From positions 1 to 59,052 of the forward strand of contig JAEWPB010000025.1 in assembly GCA_023399465.1 (NCBI GenBank): a DNA stretch of 59,052 nt, in the 5' to 3' direction. This document shows, in pieces, positions 51,859 through 59,052 of this stretch. Origin of the DNA: Pseudomonadota bacterium. Lineage in GTDB: Bacteria > Pseudomonadota > Alphaproteobacteria > Rhizobiales > Rhizobiaceae. The notes below the pieces were generated by a model. The model had not been told where the DNA came from. It made no database searches and worked only from the letters and a program-made list of their open reading frames with translations. Within the stretch, counting starts at the first letter, position 1, and every line of letters begins with the position of its first letter. The position numbers were made by a program, and so were the translations under genes.

Positions 51859-51907
51859 GCGGCGCCCTAGGCTAGGGGCGATTTCGTCCCGCCCTGAAGG
51901 AAAAAAG

Positions 51908-51937
51908 CCCGCAGCGCCGAAAGGTGCTGCGGGTTTT
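51908..51937 (+). terminator. Terminator after flagellin gene 3
   Basis: The stem CCCGCAGCGCC/GGTGCTGCGGG has a GAAA tetraloop and is followed by TTTTA. Its 24-base core (51909-51932) is the same, bar one base, as the terminator at 54628-54651. Confidence 0.85.
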
Positions 51938-52403
51938 ACGTGCTGTATGCTCTCCTGCCGCGCCAGGGTTTGCGTTTCGCCCTTTTTCAAGCTGAAGGCA
52001 GTGTGTGCAACGTCGCGAAGTAATATTAATGTATTGATGTTGAGTTGTTGCTGATAAAGTAGATTATTAAACTGCTTAAATTCGTTCTTGTTGTTGGCGT
52101 TAATTCAAAATTAAAGGTTCAAAAGTAAATAATTGACCAGCCGAAGACGTATTCGCAGCTCAAAAATTACGCATATTCAATGTGCGTCCAGTAGAGAATG
52201 CGAAGATGTTGAATGTCCGGCTATTGGCGTAGGGAACGGAACTCTCCAATGAGTTCCGGAAGCATGATGCCTCCGATGCGCTGGCTCGTTCGAGCAATGT
52301 TCCTTTAAGAGCAGTCCTTCACGCTTGGCCTGTTGTTGTCGTTGATAACGGCGGCTACTGGCGAGAAGGGCGCGTTATGAGCTAGCACCGAGGTAGCACA
52401 CCC
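51938..52403. other. AT-rich upstream region of the octapeptide-repeat gene
   Basis: There is no supported gene. The part from 51995 to 52200 is markedly AT-rich. A perfect inverted repeat CGGAACTC/GAGTTCCG with a 6-base loop lies at 52237-52258, 146 bases before the ATG, without a T-run, and could be an operator. The flagellin-type leader hairpin is absent. Confidence 0.5.
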
Positions 52404-54566
52404 ATGTCTATTATTTCTGGATTAAAGCCGGCGCAGATTGCCTCCCTTTCCAAGGAAGTACTTGGCGGCCTGACCGCCAACGACGTCAAGTCCATGTCCG
52501 CCGCGCAGATCAAGGCGCTGGATGCCGAGCAGCTTGGCGCCCTCAACAAGGAGGGCGTCAAGAACTTCACGGCGCAGCAGTTCAAGGCGATTTCGGCCGC
52601 TGCCGTCGTCGGCCTCTCTCAGGACCAGATCGACGCTATCGGCACCAAGGTGTCGATGTTCTCGGCTGCCCAGGTCAACGCGATCTACGCTGATGAGGAT
52701 GTGACGTTTGGCGACGACCAGATCACGGCGCTGACGAAGGATCAGATCAAGGCCATGGATGCGGCAGCTCTAGGCAAGATCCTCGCCGATGGCAAGATTT
52801 CGCAGTTCGCGAACGACGAGATTGCCGTCATCAGCACCAAGGCGATCGCCTCGCTCGGCGACGACAACATGAAGTTGCTGGTCGAAACCGGCAAGCTCGG
52901 CACGAAACAGATCGCGGCGCTCACCCCGGCCCAGGTGGAAGCGCTGGGCGAGGACCAGTTCGCCAAGCTCGATGGCACGCAGATCAAGGCGTTCACCGCT
53001 ACCCAGGTCAAGAAACTGAATGTCGAGGCTCTGGGAGACAAGGCGGCGGAACTTAGCGCGAAGCAGATCGCAGCGCTGGACACCGCGCAGATTGAAGCGC
53101 TGTCTGACACCCAGCTTCAGGGTCTGAATCCGACGCAGGTCAAGGCGTTTACCGCACTGCAGGTAAAGGCCCTGAATATCGCCGATCTGGGCGCCGCGAA
53201 TCTCAAGGAGATGACGGCGAAGCAGATTGCCGCCCTTACGACGGAACAGATTGAAACCCTGGGCACTGAGGATCTCGTCAAGGAACTGAACCCGACCCAG
53301 TTGAAGGCGCTCACGACCACGCAGCTCAAGTCGCTGGATGTTGCGACACTGACCGGTACAGGCCAGATCGCAGCGTTGACGCCAAAGCAGTTCGCGGCGT
53401 TCACCCCCGAGCAGATCGGGGCGCTGGTTGATACCCAGGTCCAGGAGATGACGAAGGAGCAGGTCGCCGGCCTGGGTGCGGCCGCCATCACTGCCTTGGG
53501 GGACGCCGATCTTCTCAAGGAACTCACCGGGGAAAAGCTCAAGGCAATCAGCACCAAGGCCATGTCCGGCCTGACGGCAGCTCATATCACCGGCCTCGGT
53601 GCGGAACTCATTGACGATCTGACGGCCAAGCAGATCGGGACCTTGACGGCGGCCCAGGCCGAAGGCCTGACCGGCGATGTCGCCACGGCCCTGACCGAAG
53701 AGCAGGTCGGGTCCCTGACTGCCGCCGCCCTCGGGGCGATTTCGGCGGAGGACTTCGCCACCTTTACTGCAGCCGAAATCAAGCTCATCACCCCTAAGGC
53801 GCTGTCGGGCCTGAGCGATGCGCACCTCGCGGGCCTCGATACAGCGCAGGTAAAGGCCTTGACGGAGAAGCAGATCGCGGCGCTGAACAGCACCCAGCTC
53901 AACGGCCTGGATCCCGACACGCACATCAAGGAACTGTTGCAGGAGCAGGTCACTGCCCTGACGAAGAGCCAGCTCGCCGGGCTCGACGCCGACGCAGTCA
54001 AGGCTCTCGATGTCACCAAGCTGTCGCCTGCACAGGTCTCGGCGTTGACCGACACCCAGGTCGGCGCTCTGGATCCTGAGGAGCAGATCGCAAAATTGAG
54101 CACTGACCAGATCAAGATGCTCGGCACCAAGCAGATCCAGGCGCTCGGTGACGAGCAGATTGCGGCCCTGAAGGCGGAGCAGATCACCGCGATGACGGCG
54201 AAGCAGATCTCGTCGTTTACCGCAGCGCAGATTGGGCTGTTCGACGAAGAACAGTCGCGAGCGCTGACGGTGGATCAGATCAAGCTCCTTTCGGCTGAAG
54301 CGATCGGCAGCTTTACGGCCACCGAACTGGCCACTTTCGAAGCTGCGGAGATCAGCGCCATCAACGTCAAGGCGATTGCCGGCCTCAAGGTGGAACAGAT
54401 CAGCGACGAACTGTCGAAGGAACAGATCGGTGCGTTCACGTCGCAGCAGACTGCGGCGATGGTCAGCGACGTTCTCACGGCAGTTCTTACCGCCTATGGT
54501 GAGTACAACGCCGGCGGAGACGATTCTTCGGGAGATCCTCCGCAAGATCCTCCGCTTGGCCCCTGA
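52404..54566 (+). CDS. Octapeptide-repeat protein within the flagellin cluster
   Basis: The 720-residue product is made almost entirely of 8-residue repeats of the pattern A-L-T-x-x-Q-I-x (for example ALTPAQVE, ALGEDQFA, KLDGTQIK, AFTATQVK), from about residue 8 to 690, with a short non-repetitive tail rich in Gly, Asp and Pro (GDDSSGDPPQDPPLGP). No Cys or Trp is seen, and there is no signal peptide or membrane segment. GAGG lies ten bases before the ATG at 52404. The repeat resembles low-complexity ALTxxQ arrays seen in large rhizobial surface proteins, but I do not recognise a named family. Its position suggests a filament-associated or secreted role, possibly through the flagellar export system (inference). 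Confidence 0.8.
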   Translation: MSIISGLKPAQIASLSKEVLGGLTANDVKSMSAAQIKALDAEQLGALNKEGVKNFTAQQFKAISAAAVVGLSQDQIDAIGTKVSMFSAAQVNAIYADEDVTFGDDQITALTKDQIKAMDAAALGKILADGKISQFANDEIAVISTKAIASLGDDNMKLLVETGKLGTKQIAALTPAQVEALGEDQFAKLDGTQIKAFTATQVKKLNVEALGDKAAELSAKQIAALDTAQIEALSDTQLQGLNPTQVKAFTALQVKALNIADLGAANLKEMTAKQIAALTTEQIETLGTEDLVKELNPTQLKALTTTQLKSLDVATLTGTGQIAALTPKQFAAFTPEQIGALVDTQVQEMTKEQVAGLGAAAITALGDADLLKELTGEKLKAISTKAMSGLTAAHITGLGAELIDDLTAKQIGTLTAAQAEGLTGDVATALTEEQVGSLTAAALGAISAEDFATFTAAEIKLITPKALSGLSDAHLAGLDTAQVKALTEKQIAALNSTQLNGLDPDTHIKELLQEQVTALTKSQLAGLDADAVKALDVTKLSPAQVSALTDTQVGALDPEEQIAKLSTDQIKMLGTKQIQALGDEQIAALKAEQITAMTAKQISSFTAAQIGLFDEEQSRALTVDQIKLLSAEAIGSFTATELATFEAAEISAINVKAIAGLKVEQISDELSKEQIGAFTSQQTAAMVSDVLTAVLTAYGEYNAGGDDSSGDPPQDPPLGP

Positions 54567-54625
54567 TATCGAATGGATTGCGGCGCGGCTTTGGTCGCGC
54601 CGTATTCCTGCCGGAACCGGACAAG

Positions 54626-54658
54626 ATCCGCAGCGCCGCAAGGTGCTGCGGATTTTTC
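54626..54658 (+). terminator. Terminator after the octapeptide-repeat gene
   Basis: A 12-bp stem ATCCGCAGCGCC/GGTGCTGCGGAT with a GCAA tetraloop is followed by a T-run. It is nearly identical to the terminator of flagellin gene 3. Confidence 0.88.
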
Positions 54659-54751
54659 GTTCTGGTGCGCCGGCGGCAGCCTTGCGTCAGGCTTGCAGGT
54701 TTGTTGATTGTTTACGAATCCTTCATCGAAATTAACGGCTTGGTGGCGACG

Positions 54752-54766
54752 TTAACCATTTGTTAA
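54752..54766 (+). promoter_or_regulatory. Candidate CtrA box 1 upstream of flagellin gene 4
   Basis: TTAACCATTTGTTAA is an exact match to the CtrA consensus TTAA-N7-TTAA, 152 bases before the ATG at 54904. CtrA is the alphaproteobacterial cell-cycle regulator that also controls motility genes. Confidence 0.65.
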
Positions 54767-54777
54767 CCTTTTGACCG

Positions 54778-54792
54778 TTAACTAATCGTTAA
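54778..54792 (+). promoter_or_regulatory. Candidate CtrA box 2 upstream of flagellin gene 4
   Basis: TTAACTAATCGTTAA is a second exact TTAA-N7-TTAA match, starting 26 bases after the first, so the two sites are offset by about two and a half helical turns. Confidence 0.65.
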
Positions 54793-54873
54793 GAATGACG
54801 GACTCGCCACCGACGCGCTCGTGGGGCAGCAGCATGATGCTCCCGTCATTACCGGTATAGCCGCACTCCGGAA

Positions 54874-54896
54874 TGTCCCGTTTGATCCTTGGGGCA
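54874..54896 (+). promoter_or_regulatory. Leader hairpin covering the flagellin 4 ribosome-binding region
   Basis: TGTCCC (54874-54879) can pair with GGGGCA (54891-54896) with one G-U, ending seven bases before the ATG. The loop is shorter (11 bases) than in the other three. Confidence 0.6.
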
Positions 54897-54903
54897 CCAG
54901 TTT

Positions 54904-55875
54904 ATGACCAGTATTTTGACCAACGCTGCCGCTATGGCCGCGCTCCAGACGCTTCGCTCGATCAACTCCAGCCTTGAGACGACCCAGGCCCGTGTTTCCT
55001 CCGGCATGCGCGTCGAGCAGGCATCGGACAACGCCGCCTACTGGTCGATCGCGACCACGATGCGTTCCGACAACCGTGCGCTCTCTACCGTGGAGGACGC
55101 GCTTGGCCTCGGCGCAGCAAAGGTCGATACCGCCTATGCGGCCATGGAAAGCGCCATCGAGGTTGTCGGCGAGATGAAGGCCAAGCTGGTTGCCGCCTAT
55201 GGCGTCGGCGCCGACCGTGGCAAAATTCAAGAAGAGATCGCACAGCTGCAGCAGCAGCTGAAGAGCATTGCCGAATCGGCATCCTTCTCCGGCGAAAACT
55301 GGATCCAGGCAAAGATTAGCGACGGGACCTCGGAGATTCCGACGACCAAGGACGTTGTGGCTTCGTTCGTGCGCAATGCATCCGGCCAGGTTTCGGTCAA
55401 GACGGTTGCCTACCCTCTCGATTCCAAGACGGTTCTGTTCGACCTCGACGACAGCGGCAACGACAAATTCGGTATCCTCGATAGCGAAGCGGCCCTGGAG
55501 GATGGCACCCTGTTGGGCTTCTCCGTGTCGACGCTCGACATTACCGACCTTGACGACGTCAAGTGGGCCATCGGCCCCGACACGACGGATGAACAAGCCC
55601 TCGAGGCCATGACGCAGTTTCTGGACAAGCAGCTGGGCGCGATGACCAGCGCTGCATCGACCCTTGGTTCGATGCAGAGCCGTATCAACATGCAGGAAGA
55701 CTTCGTCGCCAATCTGATGGACGTGATCGACAAGGGCGTCGGTCGTCTGGTGGACGCCGACATGAACGAGGAATCGACCCGTCTCAAGGCGCTGCAGACC
55801 CAGCAGCAGCTCGGCATCCAGTCGCTCTCGATCGCCAACACCAGCGCCGAGAACATCCTGCAGCTGTTCAAGTAA
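54904..55875 (+). CDS. Flagellin (gene 4 of 4)
   Basis: The 323-residue flagellin uses ATG 54904 (MTSILTNAAAMAALQTLRSI); an upstream in-frame start at 54889 would add five residues and lies inside the leader hairpin. The C-terminus ends TSAENILQLFK. A variable centre lies at residues about 135-235. It is separated from the other three by the octapeptide-repeat gene and has two candidate CtrA boxes in front, so it is probably regulated differently. Confidence 0.92.
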   Translation: MTSILTNAAAMAALQTLRSINSSLETTQARVSSGMRVEQASDNAAYWSIATTMRSDNRALSTVEDALGLGAAKVDTAYAAMESAIEVVGEMKAKLVAAYGVGADRGKIQEEIAQLQQQLKSIAESASFSGENWIQAKISDGTSEIPTTKDVVASFVRNASGQVSVKTVAYPLDSKTVLFDLDDSGNDKFGILDSEAALEDGTLLGFSVSTLDITDLDDVKWAIGPDTTDEQALEAMTQFLDKQLGAMTSAASTLGSMQSRINMQEDFVANLMDVIDKGVGRLVDADMNEESTRLKALQTQQQLGIQSLSIANTSAENILQLFK

Positions 55876-55888
55876 GAAAGTTGTCGTT

Positions 55889-55916
55889 GACGGCGGGGCG
55901 CTTGGTCTCCGCCGTC
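55889..55916 (+). terminator. Hairpin after flagellin gene 4 (weak terminator)
   Basis: An 8-bp stem GACGGCGG/CCGCCGTC has a 12-base loop, 13 bases after the stop. No T-run follows, so termination may be partial or absent. The region on to 56153 holds no gene. Confidence 0.4.
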
Positions 55917-56153
55917 GGCATCGCTCGCGTCAGTTCCCGACGCCATTCATTTTCGCACAAGTTTGAACTTTTAGGTTCGCTACAGGCAGAGTTGCGTTTC
56001 CCGCCGGCAAGTTGCTGGTCCCTGGCGGCCGGACCTCGAGTGATGAAGAACAGTATCGGGCACGATGAACAAGCATTTGAAAGCATTTGAAGTTTCGCCG
56101 CATCGAGGCGCCGTGTGCCAAGCCCCTGCATCTGCTCGGGGACGGTACGGCAA

Positions 56154-56801
56154 ATGAGCGCGAGCCTTGCACGATATCTGAAGGACTTCAGCGCGCCGCG
56201 GCCAATGGCATCTGAGCCGGTCGAGATCGACTTCGGCGTCCCGCTGATCGATGCCGCGCCTGCCTTTCCGCTGCTTACGGAGACGGAAACGGTCGATGTC
56301 GAGGCGGAACGACAGGATGCGCAGGCACAGGGCTATGCACTCGCGAGCGAAGAGCTGACGCGAAAGCACGCCGAGGAACTGGAAGCGCTCGCAGCCAGGC
56401 ATCAGCAGGAAATCGCCGATCTTGCCGAAGTTTACGGCGGCCAAACGGCGGACGCCGTGACCGCCGGGCTGCAACGCATTGCCGGCTTGATCGCGACAGA
56501 AGTGAGCGAACAGGCTGCCGCCGTCCTGGCGCCGATCCTGACCGAGGAACTGACCCGCAAGGCAATTGCAGATCTCGCGGACATGATCCAGGCAGCCGTC
56601 CTCGAGGGGGTTGCCGGCACCATCGTCGTCAGGGGCCCGGCCGAGCTCTTTGGTGCGCTTAAGGAGAAAATGGGCGAGAACGCATCCGCGCTACGCCATG
56701 TCGAAGCCGCCGATGTCGACCTTACCGTTGAAATCGATGGCAGTGTACTCGTGACGCGGATGTCCGCCTGGGCTGCCAGTTTGAAGAAAGTCCTCGAATG
56801 A
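56154..56801 (+). CDS. Putative FliH-like export-ATPase regulator
   Basis: The 215-residue product starts at ATG 56154 (MSASLARYLKDFSAP); a longer frame from 56115 has a Cys-rich, non-family N-terminus. A charged coiled-coil region occupies about residues 45-90. It is followed by an Ala-rich helical segment (ADAVTAGLQRIAGLIATEV) and a C-terminal domain ending DVDLTVEIDGSVLVTRMSAW. This order (disordered tip, coil, helical neck, alpha/beta end) is that of FliH/YscL stator proteins. No fliH is seen beside fliI, so this may be the missing partner (inference). The stop overlaps the motB start by 4 bases, tying it to the motor operon. Confidence 0.6.
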   Translation: MSASLARYLKDFSAPRPMASEPVEIDFGVPLIDAAPAFPLLTETETVDVEAERQDAQAQGYALASEELTRKHAEELEALAARHQQEIADLAEVYGGQTADAVTAGLQRIAGLIATEVSEQAAAVLAPILTEELTRKAIADLADMIQAAVLEGVAGTIVVRGPAELFGALKEKMGENASALRHVEAADVDLTVEIDGSVLVTRMSAWAASLKKVLE

Positions 56802-58099
56802 GCGAGAACGAGAACCACCACAACGGCAAGAACGAGATCATCATCGTCAAGCGCTACAGCGGCGGCGAAGAAGGTCACCATGGTGGCGTCTGGAAAATCG
56901 CCTATGCGGACTTCATGACCGCGATGATGGCCTTCTTTCTCGTGATGTGGCTGGTGAATGCCGCCAACGAGGAGACCAAGGCTTCGATCGCGAGCTACTT
57001 CAACCCGATCAAGCTGTCGGACGAAAAGCCGACCGAGAAGGGGCTGAAGAAGCCGGTCGATACCGCCGAAGGCGAAAAGACCCAGGAAAAATCGCAGGAA
57101 GAGGACAAGTCGGTAACGATCGGTTCGTCGGCTGCGAGCGGCGACGACCAGACATCGACGTCAGGCGACGAGACGAACTACTCCGAAGCCGACTTCTTCG
57201 AGAACCCCTATGCGGTTCTTTCCGAGATCGCGCAGGAAGTCGGCCAGCAGGCAAATGTCAGCGCCAAGGGCGAGGGTGGCGCCGGCGATTCCGGTCCAGC
57301 CACGGGTGCGGATGGCGGCGAAGCTTATCGCGATCCTTTCGATCCGGATTTCTGGACCCAGCAGGTTGAAGTGAGCCGCACGGACGTCGGCGAAACCGCC
57401 GACCAGAAGGCGGCGACCGAGAAGCCGGAAGCGGCGGGCACGACGATTGCGGTGGTGCAGCCTGGAACCCAGGCTGGTTCCAATGGTGAGGCAGCCGTCG
57501 CAGGGCAGGCGGGCAAGTCTGAGGCAAAGACCGAGACAAAGCCCGAGGCGGAGACTGAGGCTGAGAAGGCCGCGGCCGGGGCTGAGACCAGATCCGAGGC
57601 TGAGACTGCCGAGGCGAAGGCCGCAGCCGAACAGGCGCGGCAGGCCGAAGCACTGAAGCAGGAGATCCAGGCAGCGGTCGGCCAGGCCGCCGGCAAGCTG
57701 GTCGAGGGCCTGGTCGTTACCCCGGCAGAGGGCGGCCTGCTCGTCACCATATCCGACCAGCTCGAGGATCCGATGTTCAATGTCGGTTCCGCAGTACCGC
57801 GCAAGGAACTCATCGCGGCGATGGAAAAGGTCGGGAAGATCCTGGCCGGACGCAAGGGCGCAGTCGCCATTCGCGGCCATACCGACGGTCGTCCGTTCAA
57901 GAGTGGCCAGAACGATAACTGGCGCCTGTCGACCCAGCGTGCGCACAGCGCCTACTACATGCTGGTGCGCGGCGGTCTGGACGAGAAGCGTATCGTGCAG
58001 GTCTCAGGCTTCGCCGACCGTCGTCTGAAGGTGCCGGAAGACCCGCTCGACGATTCCAACCGTCGTATTGAAATCCTGCTGCAGGCAGATCAGGGCTGA
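56798..58099 (+). CDS. motB: Flagellar stator protein MotB
   Basis: The 433-residue stator subunit has a single transmembrane helix with the proton-binding Asp38 in KIAYADFMTAMMAFFLVMW and a C-terminal OmpA-like peptidoglycan-binding domain. That domain carries IRGHTDGRPFKSGQNDNWRL and STQRAHSAYYMLVRGG. The linker between them is very long, including an Ala/Glu/Lys-rich stretch at about 245-295. With MotA it forms the torque-generating unit. It is followed by motC after 5 bases. Confidence 0.96.
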   Translation: MSENENHHNGKNEIIIVKRYSGGEEGHHGGVWKIAYADFMTAMMAFFLVMWLVNAANEETKASIASYFNPIKLSDEKPTEKGLKKPVDTAEGEKTQEKSQEEDKSVTIGSSAASGDDQTSTSGDETNYSEADFFENPYAVLSEIAQEVGQQANVSAKGEGGAGDSGPATGADGGEAYRDPFDPDFWTQQVEVSRTDVGETADQKAATEKPEAAGTTIAVVQPGTQAGSNGEAAVAGQAGKSEAKTETKPEAETEAEKAAAGAETRSEAETAEAKAAAEQARQAEALKQEIQAAVGQAAGKLVEGLVVTPAEGGLLVTISDQLEDPMFNVGSAVPRKELIAAMEKVGKILAGRKGAVAIRGHTDGRPFKSGQNDNWRLSTQRAHSAYYMLVRGGLDEKRIVQVSGFADRRLKVPEDPLDDSNRRIEILLQADQG

Positions 58100-58104
58100 A
58101 ATCG

Positions 58105-59052
58105 ATGACGCGCAAGATCTCCAGGCTCTCTCTGGCAGCGGCTCTCGCCATCGGCGCTTCGACGTCGATGGCGCCGGTCGTGCATGCCGAGGACAGCCTG
58201 GTTCCGTACAAGATGTTGCGATCGCTGCAGTTCGTGCAGGATTCGGTCATCCTCGGCGATCATTCCGCTGCCGAGATGCAGCGCTTTCTGTTGGCCGATG
58301 TCGATCAGAGGCTGCGCAACGTCGATCCCACGGTCTATGACGATCCGCGCAACGTCGATGCCGCGCTGATCTATGCCATGAGCGGCGGTAATCCCGAAAC
58401 GCTTGAATATCTGGTCGCGCGCGATGTCGAGGGCCGCTTCGATACCCGCGTCGCCGACGCCCTGCGCAAGTATCTCGACGGCAAGGGTACGCTCGTCGCC
58501 AAGACGCTGGCGACCGTGGCGCTGGAGTACAGGGACACGCCGATCGGCCCGTATCTCGCGCTCGTCAGCGCGAATGCGACATTGCCAAAGGACAGCAAGG
58601 CCGCAATCCAGTTCTACGACCTCGCCCGTCTCGGGGCGCCGGGCACGATTATCGAGGAATCCGCGCTGCGGCGCTCGATCGCCATTTCGGCGAGCACGGG
58701 CAATGTCCGCCGCGGGCTGGACTATGCCGGCCGCTATGCCCGGCGCTTTCTCCACTCGCCTTACGCAAGCCAGTTCGCCGACCTCTTCGTCGTGCTCGCG
58801 GTCGACAATTTCGGCGAGGTGAGCGAGAGCGACATCATCACGGTTCTGGCGCCGATGGACAATGAACGGCGCAAGGAAGTGTATCTGCGGATTGCCCGCA
58901 AGGCGACGATCCAGGGCAAGGCCGAACTTGCCAAACTGGCGTCCGCTCAGGCGCTGGCGCTCAGCGGCGACGCGAACGAGAGTGCCGCGGGGCTGGCTGC
59001 GATCTATGGCGGCTTTGCCGTCGAAGAGGGTGAAGATATCGGCGCGGCGATG
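58105..59052 (+). CDS. motC: Periplasmic motility protein MotC (3' end beyond window)
   Basis: The frame begins at ATG 58105 and is still open at the last base, so 316 codons of a longer gene are visible. The N-terminus is a signal peptide (LSLAAALAIGASTSMAPVVH, cleavage near HAED). The mature part is helical (for example VPYKMLRSLQFVQDSVILGD and LYLRI-like repeats). In Sinorhizobium meliloti MotC is a periplasmic protein that binds MotB and is required for rotation; MotE, encoded at 45519, is its chaperone. Position directly after motB supports the assignment. Confidence 0.92.
   Translation, partial: MTRKISRLSLAAALAIGASTSMAPVVHAEDSLVPYKMLRSLQFVQDSVILGDHSAAEMQRFLLADVDQRLRNVDPTVYDDPRNVDAALIYAMSGGNPETLEYLVARDVEGRFDTRVADALRKYLDGKGTLVAKTLATVALEYRDTPIGPYLALVSANATLPKDSKAAIQFYDLARLGAPGTIIEESALRRSIAISASTGNVRRGLDYAGRYARRFLHSPYASQFADLFVVLAVDNFGEVSESDIITVLAPMDNERRKEVYLRIARKATIQGKAELAKLASAQALALSGDANESAAGLAAIYGGFAVEEGEDIGAAM

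Noticed and set aside
52404..54566. CRISPR array or DNA tandem repeat in the octapeptide-repeat gene
   Set aside because: The periodicity is at protein level (24 bases) with heavily diverged codons. There are no identical repeats separated by unique spacers.
52770..54641. 623-residue open frame antisense to the octapeptide-repeat gene
   Set aside because: It is a regular Leu/Arg/Gly-rich mirror of the repeat array, with no ribosome-binding site or domain. The plus-strand frame has the ATG, ribosome-binding site and terminator.

Overview
The window reads as chromosomal DNA of a Rhizobiaceae bacterium (Rhizobium/Agrobacterium/Sinorhizobium group; genus not resolvable from this alone). The basis is gene content and order known from that family: a che operon of icpA-cheS-cheY1-cheA-cheW-cheR-cheB-cheY2-cheD-cheT, the VisN/VisR master regulators, the MotA/MotB/MotC/MotE motor set, several short flagellins in tandem, and the housekeeping run murA-DUF2948-hisD-UPF0262-phosphatase-infA-maf-yacG.

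Layout. 1-1974: end of a FecCD-type ABC importer (permease and ATPase) followed by cobS. 2071-2565: a small lipoprotein. 2845-8673: a decayed integrative island inserted in the 3' end of tRNA-Thr(GGT). It is bounded by a 27-bp perfect direct repeat, has paired 13-bp repeats just inside both ends, and carries AT-richer cargo (two unknown proteins, an HNH nuclease, a lipoprotein) plus a mosaic of a start-less serine recombinase, an hsdS fragment and a 3'-truncated integrase. 8881-14672: housekeeping genes. 14995-17768: tRNA-Phe, a frameshifted glycosyltransferase, a pentapeptide-repeat protein and a tiny membrane protein. 17958-59052: chemotaxis and flagellar genes up to a motC cut by the window end.

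How the motility genes work together. IcpA, a soluble globin-coupled receptor, signals through CheA/CheW to CheY2 (motor regulator) and CheY1 (phosphate sink, helped by CheS). CheR, CheB, CheD and CheT handle adaptation and signal termination. VisN/VisR sit at the top of the transcriptional cascade. Structural genes form a minus-strand operon (motA-fliM-fliN-fliG, then flhB) and plus-strand operons (DUF1217-flgF-fliI and flgB to fliP). Four flagellin genes follow, then a FliH-like protein, motB and motC.

Most unusual parts. (1) A complete acyl-homoserine-lactone system, a LuxR-type receptor and a convergent, overlapping LuxI-type synthase, lies between fliF and visN inside the motility cluster. 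(2) A 720-residue protein built almost wholly of octapeptide repeats sits between flagellin genes 3 and 4, bracketed by near-identical terminators. (3) All four flagellin mRNAs have a short leader hairpin that can cover the ribosome-binding region. (4) The fourth flagellin has two perfect TTAA-N7-TTAA boxes, the CtrA consensus. (5) CheD and CheT both end in Glu-Phe-Phe. No CRISPR array, rRNA or complete insertion sequence was seen.
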